Position numbers and translations under genes: made by a program. Under the pieces are notes generated by a model. The model saw only the letters and a list, made by a program, of their open reading frames with translations. It had not been told where the DNA came from and searched no databases. Of a stretch of 64,000 nt of DNA, positions 17,533-25,722 are shown piece by piece (within the stretch, counting starts at the first letter, position 1; the number at the start of each line of letters is the position of its first letter). Source of the DNA: Alphaproteobacteria bacterium (GTDB lineage Bacteria; Pseudomonadota; Alphaproteobacteria; Micropepsales; Micropepsaceae); the NCBI GenBank assembly GCA_947473475.1, contig CANJBZ010000003.1:1-64000 (forward strand). Reading direction: 5' to 3'.

Positions 17533-19920
17533 TTACCAGGTGAACGTCGTCGTCACGCCGGCGGCGCGTGGGTCGGTGACGAAGCCGGAGACGGAGCCGG
17601 GTTGGAGGGTGGTGCTGCTGAGGAGGGCCCAGGCGCGCTGGTTGAAAAGATTGCGGGCCCATAGCTCGACCCGCCAGTGCCGTTCGGGCGCTTCGATCCC
17701 GAGGCGCGCGCCGACGACGGCGTAGGCGCCCTGGAAGAAATTCGGCGAGGGCGAGGCTGACGATCCGACATTGGACTTCGATTGCCAGCGCACATCCATG
17801 GCGCCAAACGCTGTCACGCCAACTGAGGGAATTGCCTCACGATAATTCACGCCCGCAACGCCTACCCAGCGCGGCGCCAGCGGAGCGGTTGCGCCTTGAA
17901 GCTGGACCAGTGCTGCGGGAAAGCCGCTGCCGCCGAAGATGGCCTCCTGATAGATGCCGGAAGCTGTGAGCTCCAGTTCCTTAATCGGACGATAGGCGGC
18001 TTCAGCCTCGATGCCCTTGGTGACGAGTTTGGGCACATTCTGTGTGCGGCGATTGAGCCCGGTGAAGTAGCTGAACTGGTAATCGCTAAAGGTCGAGTGA
18101 AACAGCGCCGTGCTCGTCCGCCACGCGCCATCCTGCGACTGGCCTTTGATGCCGGCTTCATAGGCGTCGGTGGTTTCCTCGTTGAACGCGAGCTGCGACA
18201 AGGACGGGCTCGTCACGCTCATCCCTGAGCGTTCCATCTGATAGCCGCCGCTTTTGTACCCGCGGCTGTAACTCACATAGGCGCTGAAGGCGTCTGTGAG
18301 GTGCTGGTTCAGCGCCGCGGTGCCGGACCAACTGCCATCGCCGCGGCTGGTTGTGTAGGCGCCGTCATAGCGAGGATCGAAATTCGGCAGACACACCAGC
18401 GGCGCGAGACTTGCCGGTACGCCCACAAGGCCGGGATGAAGCGAAAGCGCCTGTACGCAGCCAGGATTACTCGTGGCGATCGACGCGGCAAGTGTCTTTT
18501 CTTCCTTGCTGTAGCGCACGCCCAAGGTAGCGGAGAGGGTATCGGTCAGCTTTACGATCTCATGCGTGAACAGCGCAAATGTATCCGTACGCTGACGATA
18601 GACGTCGAGAACGCCGCTGCCCGCCGGAAAATTTCTGCCGGCCGGAAGTCCGGTGATCAAGGGAATGGCGCCGCCCGTCATGCCGTTGATGTAAGCGTCG
18701 AAGGCTTTTCCGGCGCTGTGCGAGTCGCGCGAAACGATCAGGCCGCGGCTCACATAGCCGCCCACGAGATAATCGAGAGGCCCGGCCTCGCCCTGAAAGC
18801 GCAGTTCGAAGGTCGACAAGTGAAAGCGTTCGCCGTCACGCGGATCGTAGGCGAGATCGGCCGGGCTGTTGTCCAGATCGTAATCGCGCCTGATCGTGGA
18901 TGAGCGGTGCGAGGCAATCGCCGTCAGCGTTCCCGCCCCGCTTTCCCAATTGGCCTGCGTGCTGATTCCTGCGCTGTCGCTGATTTCAAAGCGCGGCGAC
19001 TCGGCGTCGATCTGGGTAACGTCGCGTGCATGGAACGATGCCGTCAGAGGCGCGTGCGCCAGCGCCGCGATCAGCGGCCCCGTGGCGCCCACGACACGAT
19101 AGACCGGCGCATTCATCGAGCCTCCGTGGTGGAGGTAATCGGCAATCAGCCGCACATCCACATCGTCCGTTGGCGTCCAGAGAAGTTGCGCCCTGGCTTC
19201 ATCCTTGTGCCGCGCGCCATAAACGCTGCCGGTATTCGGGTCCTTGAGATAGCCGTCCACCGCGCCGGCGAGTACGTCGATGCGCGCCGCCAGCTTCGAG
19301 GGGGCGATGCCCCCTTCCGCCGAGAGGCGCAGCTCCCGCAAATTGCGCTCGCCATAGGTGGCGCTGGCCTCAAGGTGCGGATCGAAACCTGGACGGCGCG
19401 TCAGAACATTGATGATGCCCGCCGTTGTGTTGGTGCCGAAAAGCGTTCCCTGCGGCCCCCGCAGGAACTCGATCCGGTCAACGCCTTGCAGGTCGAACAG
19501 CGAAACGCCGGGCCGCATCATCGGCACCCCGTCCAGCGTTATGCCGGTTGCCGATTCCAGGCCGGCATCGGCGCCGGATGTGGCCACCCCGCGCACGGCG
19601 ATAAGCTGGCCGAACGCTTCGCCGATCGAGTTGAGGACCGTCATCGACGGCGCAAGCGTCGCGAGCTGCTTTACGGACGTGATGTTAGCGCCAGTCAGGC
19701 GCTCGGATGTAAAGACCGATACGCTCGTGACCGCATCCTGGGCCGGCTCGGACCGCTGTGTCGCCGTAACGACGACTTGTTCAGGCTTTTGGTCGGCCGC
19801 TTGCTCTGCCCGGTTACCAGAATCGGCCGCGACCGCGCTGACGGCGGCAGAGGACAACAAAAAGCAAATCAGGACGGCGGCGATCCCCTTCGGACGCGCC
19901 AACTTCCCCTCCAAAAGCAT
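17533..19920 (-). CDS. TonB-dependent outer-membrane receptor
   Basis: A roughly 795-residue receptor. After a signal peptide (AAVLICFLLSSAAVSAVAA) it has a TonB-box-like EQVVVTATQ, a plug domain (ITLDGVPMM, VDRIEFLRGPQGTLFGTNTTAGIINVLTRRP), and a beta barrel ending in FVTDPRAAGVTTTFTW with a terminal aromatic residue. The ORF starts at a TTG (19932); ATG 19920 is preferred. Its strand and spacing place it at the head of the aromatic transport block. Receptors of this class often import non-siderophore substrates in alphaproteobacteria, so an aromatic ligand is possible. Confidence 0.92.
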   Translation of the reverse strand: MLLEGKLARPKGIAAVLICFLLSSAAVSAVAADSGNRAEQAADQKPEQVVVTATQRSEPAQDAVTSVSVFTSERLTGANITSVKQLATLAPSMTVLNSIGEAFGQLIAVRGVATSGADAGLESATGITLDGVPMMRPGVSLFDLQGVDRIEFLRGPQGTLFGTNTTAGIINVLTRRPGFDPHLEASATYGERNLRELRLSAEGGIAPSKLAARIDVLAGAVDGYLKDPNTGSVYGARHKDEARAQLLWTPTDDVDVRLIADYLHHGGSMNAPVYRVVGATGPLIAALAHAPLTASFHARDVTQIDAESPRFEISDSAGISTQANWESGAGTLTAIASHRSSTIRRDYDLDNSPADLAYDPRDGERFHLSTFELRFQGEAGPLDYLVGGYVSRGLIVSRDSHSAGKAFDAYINGMTGGAIPLITGLPAGRNFPAGSGVLDVYRQRTDTFALFTHEIVKLTDTLSATLGVRYSKEEKTLAASIATSNPGCVQALSLHPGLVGVPASLAPLVCLPNFDPRYDGAYTTSRGDGSWSGTAALNQHLTDAFSAYVSYSRGYKSGGYQMERSGMSVTSPSLSQLAFNEETTDAYEAGIKGQSQDGAWRTSTALFHSTFSDYQFSYFTGLNRRTQNVPKLVTKGIEAEAAYRPIKELELTASGIYQEAIFGGSGFPAALVQLQGATAPLAPRWVGVAGVNYREAIPSVGVTAFGAMDVRWQSKSNVGSSASPSPNFFQGAYAVVGARLGIEAPERHWRVELWARNLFNQRAWALLSSTTLQPGSVSGFVTDPRAAGVTTTFTW

Positions 19921-20269
19921 TCGCACAATCAATAAACTACTATGGGCAATATCATCGATGCGACATAACTTTCAAATTGCGCCTAACGAAAACTACAACC
20001 TAAAATGGCGCCCCGTGCCGAATTAAGGTGAACAAACATTTGCGATAGCGGCGGGTTTGGCTTCATTGTACACGCCAATTCCTCCCCCGGCGAAATGGGC
20101 GCCAGCTCGGATCGGCGGTGGGAAGGCGAAAGGGCGGCCGGCCAGGGGGACTAGCCGACCGCCCCGTCTTGGCGACGGCGGTTCACGAGAAAGCTCGAGC
20201 GCAACCTCGTGAATCGCCGCAGTGCCAAGCCTTGATGCTGACGCGGGTAGTGGGCCCGCGAAAGCAAGG
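19921..20269. other. 350-bp intergenic region with a 62-nt hairpin
   Basis: Holds the leader of the receptor gene and the 3' flank of the GNAT operon. I see no convincing coding sequence. The main structure is the hairpin at 20168-20229. Confidence 0.6.
20168..20229. terminator. long imperfect hairpin after the GNAT/isochorismatase operon
   Basis: Arms cttggc...ggcggttcacgag and ctcgtgaatcgccg...gccaag pair over about 19 positions with one bulge, around a 16-nt loop. There is no T run, so it may be a factor-dependent terminator or an RNA-stabilising structure. It lies about 40 nt past the last gene of the minus-strand operon. Confidence 0.5.
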
Positions 20270-20449
20270 TCATTGTCTCTCCAAAGTCCCCCTTCTCACC
20301 TTTTCGGCAAGCTTGTGGTCGATGTCCGCCTTGGCTTTATCGAGAAGCTGAGCGGATTCCTGCATTTCGAAATCCCGAAGGGTCGTGGCCATCTGTGTCA
20401 GCACCTCCGCGATGTATTGCAGCGGATGCGATGTTGAAAGCATTGTCAT
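20270..20449 (-). CDS. 59-aa helical protein of unknown function, overlaps isochorismatase gene
   Basis: Missed by the ORF track because it is just under the length cut-off. It encodes MTMLSTSHPLQYIAEVLTQM followed by ATTLRDFEMQESAQLLDKAK and ADIDHKLAEKVRRGTLERQ. It is strongly amphipathic, alanine/leucine/charged rich and likely all helical. Its ATG overlaps the stop of the isochorismatase-like gene in an ATGA arrangement, the same 4-nt overlap found between that gene and the GNAT gene. This supports translation as the third gene of one operon. I recognise no family. Confidence 0.65.
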   Translation of the reverse strand: MTMLSTSHPLQYIAEVLTQMATTLRDFEMQESAQLLDKAKADIDHKLAEKVRRGTLERQ

Positions 20450-21036
20450 TTAACGGCCCCAATTCTTCGTGACGTCGCTCTGACCCAGGCATGCGTAACG
20501 GTCGTGTCGGCGTAGAGCCCAAGGATGGACGTGACGGCGTCTCGTACGCAGGCCGCAGGCAAATTGTCCTGCGGCAGGCACATCAGCGCATCGCTCAAGA
20601 CGGTCGGGCGATGATCGCGATGGAACGCTTCAACCGCGGTCGAGAGACAGGACAACTCGCCAAAGCGCCCGGCCATGACGTAATTGCCGTCCAGTTCGCC
20701 GGCCACCTCGGCGAACTCGTTGCTCGTGTAGCAGGACGGGCGTTGACGATCGAACACCATATCCCAACGGCTGGGCTCGAAGCCTTCGATCCAGCGGGGA
20801 TAGACCGGCGACGTCACCATATTTTCCGGCGCAGGGACCTGGCGTGTAAACGCCACCGGAATACCGCACGCTCTCGCATGACGAAGCGCCGCGCGGCAGT
20901 TGGCGAGCGATTCGGAAAACAACGCCGCGGCGGGCGATGGCTCGCGCGCGGCGTCATGGTGCATATCGATCAGGACCAGCGTGGGCAACTCACGCGTCCG
21001 CTGCCTGAAATTCGAGAGCGTGATGACGGTGCTCAT
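20446..21036 (-). CDS. isochorismatase-family cysteine hydrolase
   Basis: A 196-residue protein with the isochorismatase-like fold. Asp24 in LVLIDMHHD and Cys130 in GRFGELSCLSTAVEAF fit the catalytic acid and nucleophile. The usual lysine of the Asp-Lys-Cys triad falls at Arg97 (VFDRQRPSCYTS) by my manual alignment, which would be unusual. Such enzymes hydrolyse isochorismate, nicotinamide, carbamates or other amides. It overlaps the GNAT gene upstream and the 59-aa ORF downstream by 4 nt each, so it is translationally coupled to both. The substrate is not predictable. Confidence 0.85.
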   Translation of the reverse strand: MSTVITLSNFRQRTRELPTLVLIDMHHDAAREPSPAAALFSESLANCRAALRHARACGIPVAFTRQVPAPENMVTSPVYPRWIEGFEPSRWDMVFDRQRPSCYTSNEFAEVAGELDGNYVMAGRFGELSCLSTAVEAFHRDHRPTVLSDALMCLPQDNLPAACVRDAVTSILGLYADTTVTHAWVRATSRRIGAVK

Positions 21037-22283
21037 AAATGATGTTCCTGAACCTTGGCGTGCACCGAGGGACGCGTTGCCTTGCGTGCGGCGGAGCGTT
21101 CAAGAATGCCAGGAACGTGCCAGCGCCCTTCGGGACGGATGAGCACATACGGGTCCGCGCCAATGCCGATGGAGTTGGGATCCTTCTCCACGTCGGCGAC
21201 CAGTTCAACATAATCGAAATCGGAGAAGACGAATTCCTTGGCGCCCTCCAGCGGGCGGAAACCGAAACGGCCCCAGAAGTTCATCAGCCGCTTTTGGGAA
21301 TGACCATACAGCCGCTTATAACCCTTCATCTGGCACAACCGGATGGCGGCGCGGACAATCTGAAACGAAAGACGCGTGTTGCGGAATTCCTTGCGCACCG
21401 CGAGACGTTCGAGCTTCGCGAAATCGGCGAAGAAGCGAATGCGCAGGCAGCCGGCCGGCTCGTTGCCGACGTAACCGATCAGATGAGTCGCGCTCAGATC
21501 GTTGCCGTCGAATTCCTCTTCATACGGACATTCCTGCTCGCCGATGTAAACCGCGCTTCTCAGGCTCGAAACCCGCATCAGGTCTTCGAATGTCCGGGCC
21601 ACGGTGACAGAGACGCCGGCTTCCGAGCCGTCGCGGCGGTAGCTGTCGTAGATCGGCGGAGAAACCGCGGTGCGCGGAAAGGTGTAAAGATGTGGCGCAT
21701 AGATCGGACCGACCTTGGCGCCTCTCTTCCACCCGAGATTTTCGTTGAAGCGAAACCCTTCCGGCGTGTTCGGGCGTGAATAGAGGCTGACCCCGGCGTA
21801 AGGAGCCACTTCAATTCGCTCCATGGCCAAGGCTACGCCTGCCGCAATCGGACCCGGCGCGAAGGTCGCCCAGACGTAGATGCCCGCCGGTGTTTCATCC
21901 GGCCGCGCGATGAGCGACAGGTCCGGATTTCCCGTGTCGAGGGCGCCGGCCGCCAGCTGATACAACCCGGCCTTGTTGAGCGGCAGGAAAGCGAAGAACC
22001 CGTCACCGAACGGAACAGCAGGGTTAAACTTACGCTTGCGCGCTATGGCAATTACGCAATCGGGGTTGTGCCGAAGCACCCGGTGCACCACCGAACTATC
22101 GGTCAGGCCAGGGATCGCTTTGCTGGCTTTCTGAACCAGGTCATCCACCGCTTTTCCATCGGGTCGAAACACAACCAAGTGCTTGGAATATCTGTCGGAA
22201 TCGAGTTCTGTCAGGAGGCGGCGCGGTTTCGCGACGTCGAGTTGTCCGCGGCTACGAATTAGGTCCAAAGGATATTCGGTCAT
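21033..22283 (-). CDS. GNAT-domain protein with a large N-terminal extension
   Basis: A 416-residue protein. The C-terminal half has an acetyltransferase-like fold: LIGYVGNEPAGCLRIRFF, LERLAVRKEFRNTRLSFQIVRAAIRLCQMKGYKRLYGH and MNFWGRFGFRPLE. The N-terminal ~230 residues are not recognised; they include SRGQLDVAKPRRLLTELDSD and GIYVWATFAPGPIAAGVALAMERI. ATG 22283, preceded by GGTGGGG, is preferred to 22307. It is the first gene of a three-gene operon and divergent from a LysR regulator 60 bp away. The acceptor substrate is unknown. Confidence 0.8.
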   Translation of the reverse strand: MTEYPLDLIRSRGQLDVAKPRRLLTELDSDRYSKHLVVFRPDGKAVDDLVQKASKAIPGLTDSSVVHRVLRHNPDCVIAIARKRKFNPAVPFGDGFFAFLPLNKAGLYQLAAGALDTGNPDLSLIARPDETPAGIYVWATFAPGPIAAGVALAMERIEVAPYAGVSLYSRPNTPEGFRFNENLGWKRGAKVGPIYAPHLYTFPRTAVSPPIYDSYRRDGSEAGVSVTVARTFEDLMRVSSLRSAVYIGEQECPYEEEFDGNDLSATHLIGYVGNEPAGCLRIRFFADFAKLERLAVRKEFRNTRLSFQIVRAAIRLCQMKGYKRLYGHSQKRLMNFWGRFGFRPLEGAKEFVFSDFDYVELVADVEKDPNSIGIGADPYVLIRPEGRWHVPGILERSAARKATRPSVHAKVQEHHL

Positions 22284-22343
22284 GATTTTTTCCCCACCTT
22301 CTTCCATCCGTGATAAAAATCTATCGAGGGACGGTGATTTCGT
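22284..22343. promoter_or_regulatory. divergent promoter region between GNAT operon and lysR gene
   Basis: Sixty bases separate the two divergent starts. LysR regulators commonly bind such shared promoters. The stretch atccgtgat...gacggtgat is a possible imperfect operator but I cannot call a site with confidence. Confidence 0.45.
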
Positions 22344-23399
22344 ATGCAGAGCGAAATGGAACGCGGTGTTCCGAATTCGGAACAGGCGCTACACGGAACA
22401 CGGCGAAGAACGCCGGATTGGGATGCGGTCCGCGTCTCGCTGGAAGTCGTCCGTAAAGGGAGCTTCCGGGCTGCTGCCGAACATCTACGCATGTCGGTGA
22501 ACGCCGTGCGGCGCCGAGTCGACGAGGTTGAGAACAGCCTCGGCATGATCCTTTTAACGCGCCATGTGGATGGGGTCCGAGTGACGGCGGAAGGCGAACA
22601 AGTGTTTGCGGCCGCAGTGCAAATGGAAGCTGCATCCTTCGGTTTGATGCAGGCCAGCAACAGCGCGGACAGCGACCTGTCGGGCGAAGTCCGGCTGGCC
22701 GTTACGGAAGGTTTGGGCACGGCGTGGATCGCGCCACGGCTTGTCGAGTTTCAGCGCGCCAATCCGAATCTGATCATCGATCTCAACTGCGCCATGCGTT
22801 CCGCTGACGTGTTGCGCATGGAAGCCGATGTTGCGATTCAGATCACACGGCCGACCAATCCCGATCTGCGTTTGGTAAAACTGGGGCGGTTGCACTTCCT
22901 GCCGTTCGCGGCGCCGAGCTATCTCGAGACCTTCGGCATGCCGAAAACGATTCGCGATTTGGCGAATCACCGGATTCTCGTGCAGGCCGACGACAATGCG
23001 CAGTGGAAGGAACTTTACGACCGTCTTTTCCCCGGCATCTCGCCGACGCGTATCGTTGCCCTGCGGACCAATGTCAGCAGCGCGCATTATTGGTCGATCG
23101 CCAAAGGCGCCGGCATCGGGCTGCTGCCGACCTATGCGCAGTGGGTGGGCGCCGAAATCGTGCCGCTCGACCTCGGCATTCACGAAACGATCGATATCTG
23201 GCTGACCTACCATCCCGACGCCAAGCGGATTGCGCGTGTGTCCAGGCTGATCGATTGGGCGATTCAGGCCTTTTCGCCGCAGAAATATCCCTGGTTCCGG
23301 GATGAGTTCATTCATTCGAACGATCTCAAAAATCACTATCGCGGTGAGCCGTTAGGTAACGTGTTCAACGATTTTCCGGGTAAGACCGCGGTGGCTTGA
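22344..23399 (+). CDS. LysR-family transcriptional regulator
   Basis: A 351-residue LysR-type regulator. The N-terminal winged helix (about residues 26-85) includes VSLEVVRKGSFRAAAEHLRMSVNAVRRRVDEVENSLG, a slightly divergent DNA-binding helix, and a C-terminal periplasmic-binding-like effector domain follows (GEVRLAVTEGLGTAWIAPRLVEFQ onward). A GAGGGACGG lies before the ATG. Its divergence from the GNAT-isochorismatase operon makes those genes its likely targets. The effector is unknown. Confidence 0.9.
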   Translation: MQSEMERGVPNSEQALHGTRRRTPDWDAVRVSLEVVRKGSFRAAAEHLRMSVNAVRRRVDEVENSLGMILLTRHVDGVRVTAEGEQVFAAAVQMEAASFGLMQASNSADSDLSGEVRLAVTEGLGTAWIAPRLVEFQRANPNLIIDLNCAMRSADVLRMEADVAIQITRPTNPDLRLVKLGRLHFLPFAAPSYLETFGMPKTIRDLANHRILVQADDNAQWKELYDRLFPGISPTRIVALRTNVSSAHYWSIAKGAGIGLLPTYAQWVGAEIVPLDLGIHETIDIWLTYHPDAKRIARVSRLIDWAIQAFSPQKYPWFRDEFIHSNDLKNHYRGEPLGNVFNDFPGKTAVA

Positions 23400-23410
23400 T
23401 CGGGGCGTGG

Positions 23411-23578
23411 GCTGTTGACGGCCGCGCGGCCGAGCGAAAACTCACGCTCCAAGGGCAGCACAAACAACCCAGCCGAATAGCTGGTGCTGCCGATGGCCAG
23501 CATTTCGATGGCGGCCGTAGCCGCAAGCACCCACCAGCCGTAATAAATCGGCCGGCATGCCCAATTTTGCGGACCCAA
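23411..23578 (-). pseudogene. remnant of an MFS transporter, first membrane helices only
   Basis: Fifty-six residues match the N-terminus of an oxalate/formate-type or related MFS carrier: YYGWWVLAATAAIEMLAIGSTSYSAGLFVLPLEREFSLGRAAVNS. The frame then leaves the family pattern and stops within 25 residues. The rest of the ~400-residue carrier is absent, because the locus runs directly into the end of lysR. It is probably a deletion remnant. Confidence 0.65.
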
Positions 23579-23786
23579 CGCGTCGCCCCCCTATACGTCG
23601 ACACGTCATGGCGGCGGCGGAAAGCACCCTCGACGGTGCTTTCCACTCGGCCATTAACCATAAAAGGCTACCTTGAAAGCCGCGGAGCGGACAAGCGAAA
23701 GCTGGCAACACGATGCCTGCATCGACACGTCCCGCGCAGCCCATTAAGCTTTACACAGTTTTTCGTGGGGAAATCGGGGAGTTACC

Positions 23787-25721
23787 ATGCCGAAAATGGC
23801 CGACGGTCCGGATATCAAACGCCGTAAATTCCTGAAGGGCGCCGGTCTTGCGGGCGCCGCCGCAATGGCCGCGCCGCTGAACGCAGTTGCACAACCGCGC
23901 ACGCCGCCGGCGGGCAATGCGGTCCCCATGCCGAACCGCGCCGCGGAAACAGGGGTGCCGCCTGAAATGGAGGTGCTGACCGAAGGCAAAAGCGGCAGCG
24001 ACTTCATGGTCGACTGCATCAAAGCGCTCGGCTTCGATTATGTGGCGTCCAACCCCGCCTCAAGCTTCCGGGGCCTGCACGAGTCGCTGATCAATTACGG
24101 CAACAACAGTCCGGAATTCCTCACCTGCAGCCACGAAGAAATCTCCGTGGCGATGGGGCATGGCTATTACAAGATCGAAGGCAAGCCGTTGTGCGTGTTC
24201 GCGCATGGCACCGTCGGCCTGCATCACGCCACCATGGCGCTCTACAATTCCTGGTGCGACCGCGTGCCGGTCTATGTGGTGATCGGCAACATCATGGACG
24301 TGCAGCTTCGCCGTCCGGGTATCGAATGGAATCACAGCGCGCAAGACCCCGCCGCCGTGGCGCGCGATTTTCTGAAATGGGACGACAATCCCGCATCGTT
24401 GCAGCACTTCGCGGAATCTTCGGTCCGCGCCTACAAAATCGCCATGACGCCGCCGACGCTGCCGGTGCTGCTGGTTGCCGATGGCGGGCTGCAGGAAGAC
24501 CCGATTCCCGCGGGCATGGAATTGCGTATACCCAAGCTGCCGCAGGTTTCGGCCCCGCAAGGCGAATCCGGCGCGGTTGCGGAAACCGCGCGTCTGCTCG
24601 CGACAGCAGAAAATCCGGTGCTGGTGGCCGACCGTTATGCGCGCACGGAAAAAGGCGCCAAGCTGCTGGTCGAGCTGGCCGAGGCGTTGCAATGCCCGGT
24701 CATCGATACCAGCGGGCGTTTGAACCTACCCACCCGGCATCCGCTGAACCAAAGCTCCCGCGCGCGGGGGCACCTGTCGCAGGCCGATGTGGTGCTTGGC
24801 CTGGAGATGAACGACTATTGGGGTGTCATCAATTCCTATCGCGACCAGCTTCACCGCACGTCGAAGCCAATCACTAAGCCGGGCGCGCGGCTCATCAGCC
24901 TGGGTTGCGGCGATCTCTATACGAAATCGAACTATCAGGATTTCCAGCGTTTCGCCGATGTCGATGTGGCGATCACCGGCGATGGCGAAGCGACACTGCC
25001 GCTGTTGATTGAAGCGGTGAGGAAACACGTCGACCAGGGCCGCAAAGCCAATTTCGAAGCGCGCGGCAAAAAACTGGCCGACGCGCACAAGGCCGATTTC
25101 GACAAGGCCCATGTCGATGCGACCTATGGCTGGGACGCCAGTCCCATCTCGACGGGCCGACTGTGCGCCGAGGTGTATGAGCAAATCCGCAACGAAGATT
25201 GGTCGATGGCCTCGCCGACGGCTTCGCTATCCTATTGGCCGCAGCGGCTGTGGACTATGGACAAGCCCTATCACTTCATCGGCGATGGTGGCGGCATGGG
25301 CATTGGATATTGCGCGTCCGCGTCGGTTGGCGCGGCGCTCGCCAATCGTAAGCATGGCCGCTTTACGGTGGCCATCCAGAACGACGGCGATCTGCTGATG
25401 ACCATCGGCGTGCTGTGGACGGCGGCGCATCACAAGATTCCGCTGATGTTCGTGATGCACAACAACCGCGGCTATCACCAGGAACTCATGCATGTCCAGC
25501 GCATGGCGAACCGGCATATGCGCGGGCTTGATCGCGCGCATATCGGCACCACGCTGCGCGATCCGTTCATCGACTACGCGAAAATCGCGCAGGGCATGGG
25601 CATCGCCGCCATTGGGCCAATCTCCGATCCGAAGGACCTGGGCCCGGCACTGACGCGGGCGAAAGCCATCGTCAAAGCCGGTGAGCCCGTTCTGGTCGAT
25701 GTCGTGACACAGGGGCGCTGA
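23787..25721 (+). CDS. Tat-exported thiamine-diphosphate-dependent enzyme
   Basis: A 644-residue protein of the acetolactate synthase/pyruvate oxidase-like ThDP superfamily. It starts with a twin-arginine leader (IKRRKFLKGAGLAGAAAMAAP), which is rare for this superfamily and predicts export of a folded, cofactor-loaded enzyme. The N-terminal PYR domain has the activating Glu in CSHEEISVAMGHGYYKIEGKP (about Glu117). The C-terminal PP domain has GDGGGMGIGY and the Mg/ThDP motif with Asn in place of the first Gly (NDG at 532-534, NN at 559-560). The start is supported by GGGGAG. A cytochrome c gene begins 1 bp after its stop. The substrate, presumably a 2-oxo acid or similar, is unknown. Confidence 0.88.
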   Translation: MPKMADGPDIKRRKFLKGAGLAGAAAMAAPLNAVAQPRTPPAGNAVPMPNRAAETGVPPEMEVLTEGKSGSDFMVDCIKALGFDYVASNPASSFRGLHESLINYGNNSPEFLTCSHEEISVAMGHGYYKIEGKPLCVFAHGTVGLHHATMALYNSWCDRVPVYVVIGNIMDVQLRRPGIEWNHSAQDPAAVARDFLKWDDNPASLQHFAESSVRAYKIAMTPPTLPVLLVADGGLQEDPIPAGMELRIPKLPQVSAPQGESGAVAETARLLATAENPVLVADRYARTEKGAKLLVELAEALQCPVIDTSGRLNLPTRHPLNQSSRARGHLSQADVVLGLEMNDYWGVINSYRDQLHRTSKPITKPGARLISLGCGDLYTKSNYQDFQRFADVDVAITGDGEATLPLLIEAVRKHVDQGRKANFEARGKKLADAHKADFDKAHVDATYGWDASPISTGRLCAEVYEQIRNEDWSMASPTASLSYWPQRLWTMDKPYHFIGDGGGMGIGYCASASVGAALANRKHGRFTVAIQNDGDLLMTIGVLWTAAHHKIPLMFVMHNNRGYHQELMHVQRMANRHMRGLDRAHIGTTLRDPFIDYAKIAQGMGIAAIGPISDPKDLGPALTRAKAIVKAGEPVLVDVVTQGR

Positions 25722-25722
25722 A

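Noticed and set aside
18907-19935. 342-aa plus-strand ORF opposite the TonB receptor
   Set aside because: Shadow frame; the receptor shows plug, barrel and C-terminal aromatic residue.
20118-20351. 77-aa plus-strand ORF in the intergenic region
   Set aside because: It has no RBS or family pattern and crosses the hairpin and the 59-aa minus-strand gene.
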